This document shows positions 7,370-15,803 of a DNA stretch of 30,155 nt, piece after piece. Positions within the stretch are counted from its first letter, which is position 1, and every line of letters begins with the position of its first letter. The stretch comes from JBFJKD01 sp041601945 (GTDB lineage Bacteria > Pseudomonadota > Gammaproteobacteria > Pseudomonadales > Porticoccaceae): NCBI GenBank assembly GCA_041601945.1, contig JBFIHG010000032.1, positions 1 to 30,155 on the forward strand, in the 5' to 3' direction. The position numbers were made by a program, and so were the translations under genes. The notes below the pieces were generated by a model. The model saw nothing but the letters and a program-made list of their open reading frames with translations. It searched no databases and was not told the DNA's origin.

Positions 7370-9079
7370 ATGGAGCTTAAGGTTGAAACAACGGCCACTG
7401 GTATTGCGGGCAACGATGTAGCCATAGCGCAGCAATCGCTGTCGTTGGTGGAAAGCTTGCTGGAGCGGGCGCTGGCCAAGATAAAATTGGCTTGTAGCGT
7501 CGACGACAGGTTGGTGCCCGAGCGACTCGATCAATATCAATTGGCCAGTTACGACCTGTCATTTTGCGCCGCTGAAATCGCCGCTGGAAAGGCGCTGATC
7601 GATTACGCGCACAGGTTCGGTGCCAGCGATGAACGGCTACCGTGGGTGGCCTGTCAGTTTATCGCGGAATCGACGCAGGCCATTGCTGCCCGTTTGCGGG
7701 CGCGACCGGCGGATTATGAACTTAGCGCCGCCTGCGTTGCCGATTGTTTCACTGCCGTGGATGAGCTGGGCCTCGCCCAGCATTATCTGCGCAGCCAGGT
7801 GATGGCCGATCTGGGGCGCGCGCTGCTCGGACAGGGCGGCGAATTTTTGCCGACCGGTCTCGACCAGGAAAAAGAAATTATTCGCGACACTTTTCGGCGT
7901 TTTGCCAACGATGTGGTCATGCCCCTGGCGGAAGACATTCATCGCGAAGACCTGGATGTGCCGGAGGCCATACTGGCGCCGCTGCGGGAGATGGGTTGTT
8001 TCGGATTGTCCATTCCAGAGCGCTTTGGTGGCCTGCAACCGGATGACGGAGACGACAGCCTGTCGATGTTGCTGGTAACTGAGGAGCTTTCCCGCGGCTC
8101 ACTGGGCGCCGCAGGCAGTTTGATTACACGCCCGGAAATTCTTGCGCGCGCGTTGCTCAAAGGTGGTACCGAGGTGCAGCAGGCGCACTGGTTACCACAG
8201 GTGGCAAGTGGCGAAACGCTGTGCGCCATTGCGCTGACCGAGCCCGATTACGGGTCGGACCTCGCGTCAGTAAAGCTTAAGGCCACCCGCACCACCGGCG
8301 GCTGGTTACTCAATGGCAGTAAAACCTGGTGCACATTTTCCGGTACTGCCAACGTTATTTTGACCCTGGCGCGCACCGGCGCGGACAGTGATGACCATAA
8401 AGGGCTGAGCTTTTTTCTGGTTGAAAAACCGCGTACTGCTGGTCATCGCTACGACGTGGTTCAGGAAGGTGGCGGCAAGCTGACGGGCAAAGCGATTGCC
8501 ACTATCGGTTACCGGGGCATGCATTCTTTCGATGTTTTTTTTGAAGATTACTTTGTTCCCGAGGAAAACTTACTGGGCGGCGACGGTGGCCTGGGCAAGG
8601 GCTTTTACTATGCGATGGCCGGTCTTACCGGCGGCCGTATGCAAACTTCGGCGCGGGCCTGTGGTGTGATGCAGGCCGCCTGTGAACAGGCTGCCTCCTA
8701 TGCGCTGGAGCGCAAAGTCTTTGCCCGACCCATAGCCGATTATCAGCTGACGCTGGTCAAGCTGAGTCGCATGATTGTCGCGCTGGAGGCGTCCCGCCAG
8801 TTCAATTATGCGGTAGCCAGGCGTGTCGATGCCGGTGGCGGTCACATGCAAGCGAGCCTGGTGAAATTATTTGCCTGCCGCGCGGCGGAGTGGGTAACCC
8901 GGGAGGCGCTGCAAATTCATGGCGGCATGGGTTACGCAGAGGAAGTGCCCGTAAGCCGTTATTTTGTCGACGCGCGGGTATTATCAATTTTCGAAGGCGC
9001 CGAAGAAACACTGGCGTTGAAAGTTATCTCGCGGGAACTGATTGCCAATGCTGAAAAAAGTGCGATCGATCCAGGTTAA
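7370..9079 (+). CDS. mcd: (2S)-methylsuccinyl-CoA dehydrogenase-like acyl-CoA dehydrogenase
   Basis: At about 569 residues this is far longer than a normal acyl-CoA dehydrogenase. An extra helical domain of about 150 residues precedes the standard fold. The length and segments such as LSRGSLGAAGSLITRPEILARAL, TEPDYGSDLASVK, GYRGMHSFDVFFED and GGRMQTSARACGVMQAA recall Mcd of the ethylmalonyl-CoA pathway, which oxidises (2S)-methylsuccinyl-CoA to mesaconyl-C1-CoA. The catalytic Glu is present in SIFEGAEE (about residue 542). I chose the ATG at 7370 because GGAGG lies three bases upstream; an ATG at 7346 has no ribosome site. No crotonyl-CoA carboxylase/reductase or ethylmalonyl mutase is in the window, so the enzyme may serve catabolism. 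The subfamily call rests on recognition, not a search. Confidence 0.78.
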   Translation: MELKVETTATGIAGNDVAIAQQSLSLVESLLERALAKIKLACSVDDRLVPERLDQYQLASYDLSFCAAEIAAGKALIDYAHRFGASDERLPWVACQFIAESTQAIAARLRARPADYELSAACVADCFTAVDELGLAQHYLRSQVMADLGRALLGQGGEFLPTGLDQEKEIIRDTFRRFANDVVMPLAEDIHREDLDVPEAILAPLREMGCFGLSIPERFGGLQPDDGDDSLSMLLVTEELSRGSLGAAGSLITRPEILARALLKGGTEVQQAHWLPQVASGETLCAIALTEPDYGSDLASVKLKATRTTGGWLLNGSKTWCTFSGTANVILTLARTGADSDDHKGLSFFLVEKPRTAGHRYDVVQEGGGKLTGKAIATIGYRGMHSFDVFFEDYFVPEENLLGGDGGLGKGFYYAMAGLTGGRMQTSARACGVMQAACEQAASYALERKVFARPIADYQLTLVKLSRMIVALEASRQFNYAVARRVDAGGGHMQASLVKLFACRAAEWVTREALQIHGGMGYAEEVPVSRYFVDARVLSIFEGAEETLALKVISRELIANAEKSAIDPG

Positions 9080-9193
9080 CTCGGCTCGGAAAGCGCGGCA
9101 ATCATTTATGGTTGCCATGCCGCAATATTGCATTCGTGAAAAGCGTTCGTGGAAAGATAGATAAACACACTGGCATAAACGGGAGTAGCAAGC

Positions 9194-10087
9194 ATGAGTG
9201 AAAGCAAACATCTGGCGGGAAAAGCGGTCGTCGTCACTGGGTCTGGTCGCGGTATCGGCCGCACGATTGCGCTGGAAATCGCCCGAGCTGGCGGTAAAGT
9301 CGTCGTTAACGATCTGGATCGGGATGTGGCGGAGGAAGTGGTTGCCGAAATCGTCGCCCTCGGTAGCGAAGCCATTGCCAATACCGACAGTGTTTCCTCC
9401 TGGGAGGGGGCCAACAATATGGTCACCACCTGTGTCGACAACTTCGGCAGCGTCGATGCGGTGGTCAACAACGCGGGTAATCTGCGCGATGTGATTTTTC
9501 ACAAGATGACCCAGGACGATTTTAACCAGGTGGTGGATGTCCATTTACGCGGCAGCTTCAATGTCAGTCGCGCCGCGGCCACCCATTTTCGCCAGCAGGA
9601 AAGTGGGGCCTGTGTGCATATGACTTCGACATCCGGGCTGATCGGCAACTTCGGGCAGGCCAATTACTCGGCGGCGAAAGCCGGGATTGCAGCGTTGTCC
9701 AAATCCATCGCTCTGGATATGCAGCGTTACAACGTGCGCTCCAACTGTATTGCGCCCTTTGCCTGGAGTCGTATGACCGCTTCTATCCCGGCCGACACAC
9801 CGGATCAGGTCGCGCGGGTGGAAAAAATTAAGCGTATGACGCCGGAAAAAGTGGCAATCGTAGCGGCGGCACTGTGCAGCGACAAAGCGGCGCATATCAC
9901 CGGCCAGATTTTTGCGGTGCGTATGAACGAAATTTTTCTGATGAGTCAGTCGCGACCAGTGCGGTCCACCCACAACGGCGACGGCTGGACCATCGACAGT
10001 ATTTTCGAAGTAGCGATGCCCGCGCTGGAATCCCATTTTTATCCGCTGCATCGCTCCCAGGATATATTCAGCTGGGATCCGATTTAA
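9194..10087 (+). CDS. SDR family 3-hydroxyacyl-CoA dehydrogenase (MFE-2/HSD17B4-like)
   Basis: This 297-residue protein is a classical short-chain dehydrogenase. It has the nucleotide-binding TGSGRGIG (15-22), NNAGN (92-96) and a catalytic Ser145-Tyr158-Lys162 set (YSAAK). A tail of about 50 residues after the Rossmann core matches the longer SDRs related to the dehydrogenase part of peroxisomal multifunctional enzyme 2. It would oxidise a (3R)-hydroxyacyl-CoA to the 3-keto form. The next gene encodes the matching hydratase-2, reproducing the two halves of MFE-2 as separate proteins. A GGGAG ribosome site precedes the ATG. Hsd4A-like steroid side-chain enzymes have the same build, so a sterol-like substrate is possible but unproven. 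Confidence 0.88.
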   Translation: MSESKHLAGKAVVVTGSGRGIGRTIALEIARAGGKVVVNDLDRDVAEEVVAEIVALGSEAIANTDSVSSWEGANNMVTTCVDNFGSVDAVVNNAGNLRDVIFHKMTQDDFNQVVDVHLRGSFNVSRAAATHFRQQESGACVHMTSTSGLIGNFGQANYSAAKAGIAALSKSIALDMQRYNVRSNCIAPFAWSRMTASIPADTPDQVARVEKIKRMTPEKVAIVAAALCSDKAAHITGQIFAVRMNEIFLMSQSRPVRSTHNGDGWTIDSIFEVAMPALESHFYPLHRSQDIFSWDPI

Positions 10088-10113
10088 TCCAGGCACAACC
10101 CGCGTAAGGCGGT

Positions 10114-10147
10114 CGGGGTGCAGGCGAAAAAGTCCGCACCCCGTTTT
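10114..10147 (+). terminator. Intrinsic terminator or attenuator between SDR and MaoC genes
   Basis: CGGGGTGC (10114-10121) pairs perfectly with GCACCCCG (10136-10143) across a 14-base A-rich loop, followed by TTTT. It lies 27 bases after the SDR stop and about 40 bases before the MaoC start. The space left is too short for an obvious promoter, so the downstream genes probably depend on read-through. Confidence 0.75.
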
Positions 10148-10186
10148 ATGTTTGTAATCGGCCAGCAATTTTAACAGGAGGTAGTT

Positions 10187-11044
10187 ATGGCGATTGACTA
10201 CGAAAAATTAAAAAATCGAAAATTCGAAGAAATCGTACATACCTATTCTCACAAAGATACGATGTTGTATGCCCTGGGCGTGGGGCTGAGCAGTGATCCC
10301 ACCGACGAACAAGCGCTATGCTTCACCTATGAAGAAGACCTTAACGCGTTGCCGACCATGGCGGCGGTGTTGGCCTACCCGGGTTTTTGGCTGAAAGAGC
10401 CCGATACGGGTGTCGACTGGACTCAGGTATTGCACGCCGATCAGGAAATCGTCTTTCACCGTCCGCTACCAGCGCAGGGCACGGTCAAGGCGTGTAGCAA
10501 GGTGGATGAAATTATCGACAAGGGCCCGGGTAAGGGTGCGTTTATCTATTCGTCGCGCACGGTTGTGGACGTGGCCAGCGGGGAGCCGCTGTGTACGTTG
10601 ACGCAAAATACCATGGCTCGCGGCCACGGTGGTTTTGGTGGTTCCAGTGCCGCGCCAGCCGCGCCCCAGGCCATTCCCGACAAGCCTGTGGAGATGACCT
10701 GCGATCTTCCCACGCTGCCGCAGGCAGCTTTGATCTATCGACTGTCGGGTGATTTTAATCCGCTGCATGCCTCCCCCGCTGTGGCCAGACAAGCCGGTTT
10801 TGAACGTCCCATTTTGCATGGCCTGTGTACGTTCGGTGTTGCCGGCCACGCACTGTTAAAAACCTGTTGCGACTATGATGTAAGGCGTTTCAAGCGCATC
10901 AAATGTCGTTTTTCCGCGCCGGTATATCCCGGCGAAACGATTCGTACTGAAATGTGGCGGATTGACGGCGGCGTCGCGTTCCGTTGTCGCGTGGTGGAAC
11001 GGGACCTGGTAGTGATTGATAACGGGTATTTGGAAGTTAGTTAA
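10187..11044 (+). CDS. MaoC-like (R)-specific enoyl-CoA hydratase 2
   Basis: This 285-residue double-hotdog protein matches the hydratase-2 part of MFE-2. The N-terminal half contains ALGVGLSSDP and the C-terminal half the catalytic hydratase-2 motif, with Asp189, Asn191 and His194 in SGDFNPLHASP, followed by GFERPILHGLCTFG. It would hydrate a trans-2-enoyl-CoA to a (3R)-hydroxyacyl-CoA, feeding the SDR encoded just upstream. A strong AGGAGG site precedes the ATG. Because the mct-like gene follows with only 25 bases between, hydration of mesaconyl-C4-CoA to citramalyl-CoA is a second possible role. Sequence alone does not separate the two; the resemblance to MFE-2 favours the first. Confidence 0.9.
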   Translation: MAIDYEKLKNRKFEEIVHTYSHKDTMLYALGVGLSSDPTDEQALCFTYEEDLNALPTMAAVLAYPGFWLKEPDTGVDWTQVLHADQEIVFHRPLPAQGTVKACSKVDEIIDKGPGKGAFIYSSRTVVDVASGEPLCTLTQNTMARGHGGFGGSSAAPAAPQAIPDKPVEMTCDLPTLPQAALIYRLSGDFNPLHASPAVARQAGFERPILHGLCTFGVAGHALLKTCCDYDVRRFKRIKCRFSAPVYPGETIRTEMWRIDGGVAFRCRVVERDLVVIDNGYLEVS

Positions 11045-11069
11045 ATTCGTCGGCGAGGCTGAACGGCTT

Positions 11070-12281
11070 ATGCAGGATATTTTGCGGGGCATGCGCATCG
11101 TGGAAGGCGCGGCGTTTGTGGCCGCACCTTCTGGTGCAATGACGTTGGCGCAGATGGGCGCGGATGTGATTCGTTTCGATATGATCGGCGGTGGCCTGGA
11201 CTATCGGCGCTGGCCGGTGGACCGCAACAACCAGAGCCTGTTCTGGGCCGGATTGAACAAGGGCAAGCGCTCAATTGCGGTGGATTTTCGCACCCCCGAG
11301 GGACAGGAAATATTGACCCGGCTGATTGCCGCGCCGGGGGAAAATGCCGGGCTGTTTGTGACCAATTTTCCTGCTCGCGGCTGGCTGGCCGACAGTAATT
11401 TACGTAAACATCGTGAGGATTTGATTTACCTTAATCTGACTGGAGATCGCCACGGCGGCTCGGCGGTGGATTACACGGTGAATTGTGAGGTGGGATTCCC
11501 GGCGATCACTGGTTCCTCGCAGGAGCCGGTGAACCACGTGCTGGCAGCATGGGATTTGATCGCCGGACAAACGCTGGCTCTCGGTCTATTGGCGGCGGAG
11601 CGTCATCGCCGTATTACCGGCGAGGGGCAAATGGTCAGCCTGGCGCTGGCGGATGTCGCGTTGGCGACCATGGGGCATCTGGGGTTTATTGCCGAAGCAC
11701 AGATCAATGGCACTGACCGCGAGGCCTGTGGCAACTACCTGTACGGCGCCTACGGCAAGGATTTTGTAACGGCCGATAAGCGCCGGATTATGCTGGTGGG
11801 GCTCACCGGCAATCAGTGGCGGGGCATCAGGAAGGCCACCGGATTGGGGGCGGAAATCGATCAGTTGGGCGAAAGACTGCAGCTGAATCTGGAGCGCGAG
11901 GGCGATCGTTTTCATGGGCGCGAAGCACTGACGGAGCTACTTGAGCCCTGGTTTGCCGCACGTACTTTCGACGCCGTAGTGGCAGCTCTGGATGCGGCGG
12001 GCGTGTGCTGGGGGAAATATCAGACGATTAAACAACTGGTGGATCGCGATCCGGAGTGCTCCACGGCGAATCCCCTTTTCGAAGAGGTTGAGCACCCGGG
12101 TATTGGTCGATATCTGACGCCGGGAAACCCCCTGTACTTTACCGCTAGCCATCGCCAGGCGGTGCGCGCGGCACCTTTGGTGGGGCAGCACACCGACGAA
12201 ATTCTTGCCGATGAGTTGGGCATGAGCAGTGCCGAGATCGGACGTTTACACGACGCCAATATTGTCTCAGGGGCCGAATAG
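11070..12281 (+). CDS. mct: Family III CoA-transferase, mesaconyl-CoA C1-C4 transferase-like
   Basis: This 403-residue protein is a CaiB/BaiF (family III) CoA-transferase. The conserved catalytic Asp, equivalent to the Asp of formyl-CoA transferase, is Asp162 in AAWDLIAGQTLALG. The whole length, including VEGAAFVAAPSGAMTLAQMG, GGGLDYRRWPV, FWAGLNKGKRS and TNFPARGWL, strongly resembles 2-methylfumaryl-CoA isomerase (Mct) of the 3-hydroxypropionate bi-cycle as I remember it. That enzyme moves CoA within mesaconate from C1 to C4. The frame is open back to 11016, inside the MaoC gene, but homology begins at the ATG at 11070. An mcd-like gene in the same cluster would supply its substrate. A search is needed to confirm the subfamily. 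Confidence 0.8.
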   Translation: MQDILRGMRIVEGAAFVAAPSGAMTLAQMGADVIRFDMIGGGLDYRRWPVDRNNQSLFWAGLNKGKRSIAVDFRTPEGQEILTRLIAAPGENAGLFVTNFPARGWLADSNLRKHREDLIYLNLTGDRHGGSAVDYTVNCEVGFPAITGSSQEPVNHVLAAWDLIAGQTLALGLLAAERHRRITGEGQMVSLALADVALATMGHLGFIAEAQINGTDREACGNYLYGAYGKDFVTADKRRIMLVGLTGNQWRGIRKATGLGAEIDQLGERLQLNLEREGDRFHGREALTELLEPWFAARTFDAVVAALDAAGVCWGKYQTIKQLVDRDPECSTANPLFEEVEHPGIGRYLTPGNPLYFTASHRQAVRAAPLVGQHTDEILADELGMSSAEIGRLHDANIVSGAE

Positions 12282-12284
12282 ACC

Positions 12285-12307
12285 CCAGGCTGCAAGACTC
12301 GGCCTGG
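12285..12307 (+). terminator. Possible hairpin after the mct-like gene
   Basis: CCAGGC (12285-12290) pairs with GCCTGG (12302-12307) across 11 bases, directly after the stop codon. No T-run follows. It may mark the end of the first catabolic operon, before the regulator gene. Confidence 0.35.
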
Positions 12308-12462
12308 CGTGGACGACCAGGGATCTTCTTGATAAGGTTGCGCGGCCGCTTCGTTTTAGTATCCGGGTCCGATGGCCAAGGTCGTATTGTGAATCCCGCC
12401 CTGGTAACTACCCGCAGAGTAAATTAGTTAGGTCTTTCAGGTAGCCCAAACTGGTTAGCGCC

Positions 12463-14457
12463 ATGCACACACCGCACGTGGGACGCACATTTCTCGAGTC
12501 CGAGCGAATCATTCGCAAGCGGGTCGAGCGCGCCTGGAATCAGTTCGTGGATTGCGGTAGCTGCGCGACTGCGTCCGTCAGAGACGTGGTGCTTAACTCG
12601 TGGCACCGCTGTCGCGATGAGGGAATTGAAGCGACCCGCACCTGTTCACCGCTGATTGCCAAGGGCAAACAGCTCGAGCAGCTTAAGCAGGAAAATGAAG
12701 AGCTGCTGCTGGCCTCTCAGCACACCTGGAAAATGTTGTCGGATATTTTGGTGGATACCGAGAGCCTGCTGTTGGTCGCCGCACCCAATGGCGTGTTGCT
12801 GGACGTGTGTGGCAACCCTCAGGTTGTCGAGGGCGGGGCGGATCAATCTGTTGCTCCGGGATACGACTGGAGTGAACAAAAAGCGGGTACCAACGCGGTT
12901 GGCACGGTCATCGCACTGCGTGAACCCGTGGAAATTCACAGTGCGGAGCACTTCTGCCAGTCTGCAAAAATATGGACCTGCTCGGCGGCACCGGTCATCG
13001 ATCATGTGAGCGGGGACTTATTCGGTGTAATTGATATCACTACCCGCAGTCATGCGTTCAGTCGTCAAAGTATTGCGCTGGCCATGACGGCTGCCCGACA
13101 GATTGAGCAAACATTGCAGTCGCGGGAGTTGGCGCGCAATGTGCAACTACTGGACTGGTTTGCCAACAAGGTCGAACGTTGGTGTCGGGATAGCGTGGTA
13201 TTGCTCGACCGCCGTGGCCGCGTTATCACGTGCAATGACCACGCACGCAGGCTTTTTAACCAGATGCAGCAGGACCATATGCTGCGCAGCGGCAGCGCTC
13301 TGCTCTCAGAAATAGCGATCAATGACATCGAAAATTGCGCACAGTTTTTGCCGGATGGGATAGACCTGGTGGCGGTTGATTCATTCCCCGGCGCGCGCAC
13401 ATGGCAAGGTGGCTTACTGGTGCTGGAAAACCGCGAATGCCGTGACATACCTGCGGCCCATTGTCGTTTCGTCGGGAAAAATCGTCGTGATGGGTCACTT
13501 TCGGTGGATCCTTTTGCCAATATTGTTGGTGATTGCGCGCTTATGGAGCGTCTCACGGAGACAGCTAAACGTTTCGCCGCCATGGATGCGCCAATCTTAA
13601 TCAAGGGCGAATCAGGCACCGGTAAGGAATTATTAGCGAGGGCCTTACATGCCGCGTCACCGCGACGAGACGGGCCATTCGTGACAGTCAATTGTGCGGA
13701 GCTGGAAAATCACTCGGCCGGTGAAGTGGTTTTCGGTAGTAAATACAAAGGGTTAGTCCGCCGCAATAGCGATCAGCGCGAGGGGGAAATCGCACAGGCC
13801 AGCGGCGGCACATTATATCTGCGCGCGGTGGACACGTTGCCCGCTGCGGTTCAAGTGCAGTTGTTACACTTTTTGCAACATGAGCTGTCAGGGGCGAATG
13901 AACCTCATGCCATGCTGGCTGGTGTCAGAATAATTGCCTCTATGGTTACTGGTTCTGATGCTCAGGCTATGGATCGCAACCTGTATCGTGGATTGCAGGG
14001 CATGACCCTGCATGTGCCAGCGTTAAGGGATAGAGCGGAGGATTTGCCAGCGTTGGTAGAGTATTTGTTGGAGCAAACAGCCCGTAGCTCGGGATCCCCA
14101 CGCAAATTTGCGGATGCGGAACTACTGCGCTGGATGCAGCGCTACCCTTGGCCGGGTAATGTCAGTGAACTGTGCGGGATTCTGGAGTCCCTGTGCGCGT
14201 CTGGTGAGCCGGGCCAATTGTGCATCGGGGATTTGCCCCATGAATTGCTCCACCAACAGGTGTCGGCGAGCACCGCACAGCGCATGGGCAAAGTGACTGA
14301 TGACACCCATGGAATTTTGAACGAAGTGGAGAAAAGGGCCATTGCACTGGAGATGGAAAAGCATGCGGGCAACCGTACCCGTGCGGCGCGATCTTTGGGT
14401 ATTTCCAGGAGCACGTTGTACCGCAAGCTGCGCGCTTACGGGCTCGATTCTGTTTGA
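12463..14457 (+). CDS. AcoR-like transcriptional regulator with degenerate AAA+ domain
   Basis: This 664-residue protein has the layout of AcoR-type enhancer-binding proteins. The N-terminal signature SWHRC lies at about 46-50, a GAF-like sensor at about 85-220, a PAS-like stretch near 243-300, an AAA+ domain at about 350-590, and a Fis-type helix-turn-helix at the C-terminus (SRSTLYRKLRAYG). Walker A is intact (GESGTGKE, 382-389). The sigma-54 contact loop GAFTGA is replaced by GLVRRN (430-435), and Walker B, normally GGTLFLDE, reads GGTLYLRA (449-456). ATP hydrolysis and sigma-54 activation are therefore unlikely. TyrR and similar proteins lack GAFTGA and work at sigma-70 promoters, a plausible model here. 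It sits between the two catabolic blocks and probably controls one or both. Confidence 0.87.
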   Translation: MHTPHVGRTFLESERIIRKRVERAWNQFVDCGSCATASVRDVVLNSWHRCRDEGIEATRTCSPLIAKGKQLEQLKQENEELLLASQHTWKMLSDILVDTESLLLVAAPNGVLLDVCGNPQVVEGGADQSVAPGYDWSEQKAGTNAVGTVIALREPVEIHSAEHFCQSAKIWTCSAAPVIDHVSGDLFGVIDITTRSHAFSRQSIALAMTAARQIEQTLQSRELARNVQLLDWFANKVERWCRDSVVLLDRRGRVITCNDHARRLFNQMQQDHMLRSGSALLSEIAINDIENCAQFLPDGIDLVAVDSFPGARTWQGGLLVLENRECRDIPAAHCRFVGKNRRDGSLSVDPFANIVGDCALMERLTETAKRFAAMDAPILIKGESGTGKELLARALHAASPRRDGPFVTVNCAELENHSAGEVVFGSKYKGLVRRNSDQREGEIAQASGGTLYLRAVDTLPAAVQVQLLHFLQHELSGANEPHAMLAGVRIIASMVTGSDAQAMDRNLYRGLQGMTLHVPALRDRAEDLPALVEYLLEQTARSSGSPRKFADAELLRWMQRYPWPGNVSELCGILESLCASGEPGQLCIGDLPHELLHQQVSASTAQRMGKVTDDTHGILNEVEKRAIALEMEKHAGNRTRAARSLGISRSTLYRKLRAYGLDSV

Positions 14458-14572
14458 GGCCAGGTGGCGCGGTGTCACGCGATGGTGATCGATGTCTAAC
14501 GCCCCCCCGGTCCGCGAAAACGTCCGTTTAAGGACAGACTGAGCTCAAAAAGCTGATAAATGGGGGGCAAAG

Positions 14573-14588
14573 TGGCTTCTTTCTGGCA
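14573..14588 (+). promoter_or_regulatory. Candidate sigma-54-type (-24/-12) promoter upstream of the hydrolase
   Basis: TGGC at 14573-14576 and TGGCA at 14584-14588 place the GG and GC dinucleotides exactly 12 bases apart, as in -24/-12 promoters. The rest of the consensus is only partly matched. The site is about 160 bases before the hydrolase start. CATAAT at 14587-14592 overlaps it and could instead be a sigma-70 -10 box, although no good -35 is present. Confidence 0.35.
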
Positions 14589-14750
14589 TAATTAGCGGCT
14601 CGCAAGTGCACGGAAAGGTGTGGTAACCCAGGAGACTGTGCGGCCCACTACAACGAAATTTGCGACCAAGCATATATTAATTGAGTTTCAGAGCGTTTCC
14701 CGGAGAGGGAATAAACCAACCGAAAAAAATAAATTCAGGAGGTTAGTAAG

Positions 14751-15659
14751 ATGGCCAGTGCAGCGGCGCAACAGATCGTAGAACTCTATTCCGAGTGGAA
14801 GCAAAAATTGGCGATGAACGATGGCATGTCGCTGGAAGAATTGCGGGAATTATTTGATGGCTGGGGCAGCATCACCGCGGAACCCGCCGATGTGGAATTT
14901 AAGAACGCCACTCTGTACGGCGTCGATTGCGTGTGGGCAATTCCGAAAGGGGCCGATGAAAGCCGAGTACTGATTTGTTGCCACGGCGGTGGTTTTGTCG
15001 TCGGGTCCTCCGCCAGCCATCGTAAAATGTTTGGCCATATCGCGAAGGCCGTAGGTTGCGCTGCATTGGTGCTCGACTATACCCGCGCGCCGGAAAATCC
15101 CCATCCCGGTATTGTCGAAGAGGCGGTAGCGGTGTACTCCGGTTTGCTTGAAGGGGGTTACAAACCCGAACATATGGCTACTATCGGTGATTCCGCGGGT
15201 GGCAACCTGTGTACGTCGGTGCTGCTGTTTGGTGAGCGACTCGGCTACCCGATGCCGGCGGCCTGCGTGCCGCTGTCGCCCTGGTACGATATGGAAGGCA
15301 CTGGCGAAACCCTGAACACCAATGCGGACAAGGACGCACTGGTCAATAAGGACATATTGATGGGTATGGCGGAAATGTTTCTGGGGGGCAAAAATCCCAG
15401 GGGACCGATTGCCAACCCGCTGTATGCGGACCTGGAAAACTTGCCGCCAACCCTGATTCAGGTCGGTGAATATGAAGGCTTGCTGGACGATAGCCGACGC
15501 TTTTACGAGCGCGCAAAGGCAGCTGGGGTCGATGTTGAACTGCAGGTCTTTCCCGAAATGCAGCATGTATTTCAATTTATGGCCGGTAATGCGCCGGAAG
15601 CGGACGACGCGATATCCAAGATTGCGCAGTTTTTGCGACCCAAGCTGGGGCTCGTTTAA
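14751..15659 (+). CDS. Alpha/beta hydrolase, hormone-sensitive lipase family
   Basis: This 302-residue protein has the HSL-family oxyanion motif HGGGF (78-82), the nucleophile Ser148 in GDSAGGN, an acid Asp in LLDD (246/247) and His272 in EMQHVF, giving a complete triad. It would hydrolyse a carboxyl ester, or possibly a lactone. No signal peptide is seen, so it should be cytoplasmic. A strong AGGAGG site lies just before the ATG. Standing between the regulator and an aldehyde dehydrogenase, it could cleave an ester made by an oxygenase. The substrate is unknown. Confidence 0.92.
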   Translation: MASAAAQQIVELYSEWKQKLAMNDGMSLEELRELFDGWGSITAEPADVEFKNATLYGVDCVWAIPKGADESRVLICCHGGGFVVGSSASHRKMFGHIAKAVGCAALVLDYTRAPENPHPGIVEEAVAVYSGLLEGGYKPEHMATIGDSAGGNLCTSVLLFGERLGYPMPAACVPLSPWYDMEGTGETLNTNADKDALVNKDILMGMAEMFLGGKNPRGPIANPLYADLENLPPTLIQVGEYEGLLDDSRRFYERAKAAGVDVELQVFPEMQHVFQFMAGNAPEADDAISKIAQFLRPKLGLV

Positions 15660-15672
15660 ACACCGTCGTACT

Positions 15673-15682
15673 CTACGCGTAG
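15673..15682. promoter_or_regulatory. Palindrome CTACGCGTAG between hydrolase and aldehyde dehydrogenase
   Basis: A perfect 10-base palindrome lies 13 bases after the hydrolase stop, with flanking ACACC and GGTGT that could extend a hairpin imperfectly. It may be an operator or a message-end structure. No T-run follows. Confidence 0.25.
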
Positions 15683-15803
15683 TGGTGTAGCTGACATACG
15701 ATCAGGGCCGGGATACAAGTGGGGCGCGGCTAGCTGCGGCGGTAGCGGACCTGTACTTCTAGCGTGACAGTAATCAACGTGATACATAGAAAAGGATCAA
15801 CCC

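Noticed and set aside
9109..9124. Another GG-N10-GC spacing upstream of the SDR gene
   Set aside because: Only the dinucleotides match the -24/-12 consensus. Such matches are common by chance in GC-rich DNA.
9194..11044. Firm assignment of SDR and MaoC as steroid side-chain enzymes (Hsd4A/Hsd4B)
   Set aside because: The family build fits, but the window contains no ring-degradation genes such as kstD, hsaC or kshA, so a steroid substrate cannot be claimed.
10187..11044. Naming the MaoC protein as mesaconyl-C4-CoA hydratase (meh)
   Set aside because: Its closest resemblance is to the MFE-2 hydratase-2 domain. Only the gene neighbourhood suggests the Meh role.
14850..15575. Long minus-strand frame of 241 codons opposite the hydrolase
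   Set aside because: It lies wholly inside a gene with a complete catalytic triad and strong ribosome site, and its translation has no family features. It is a mirror of the real frame.
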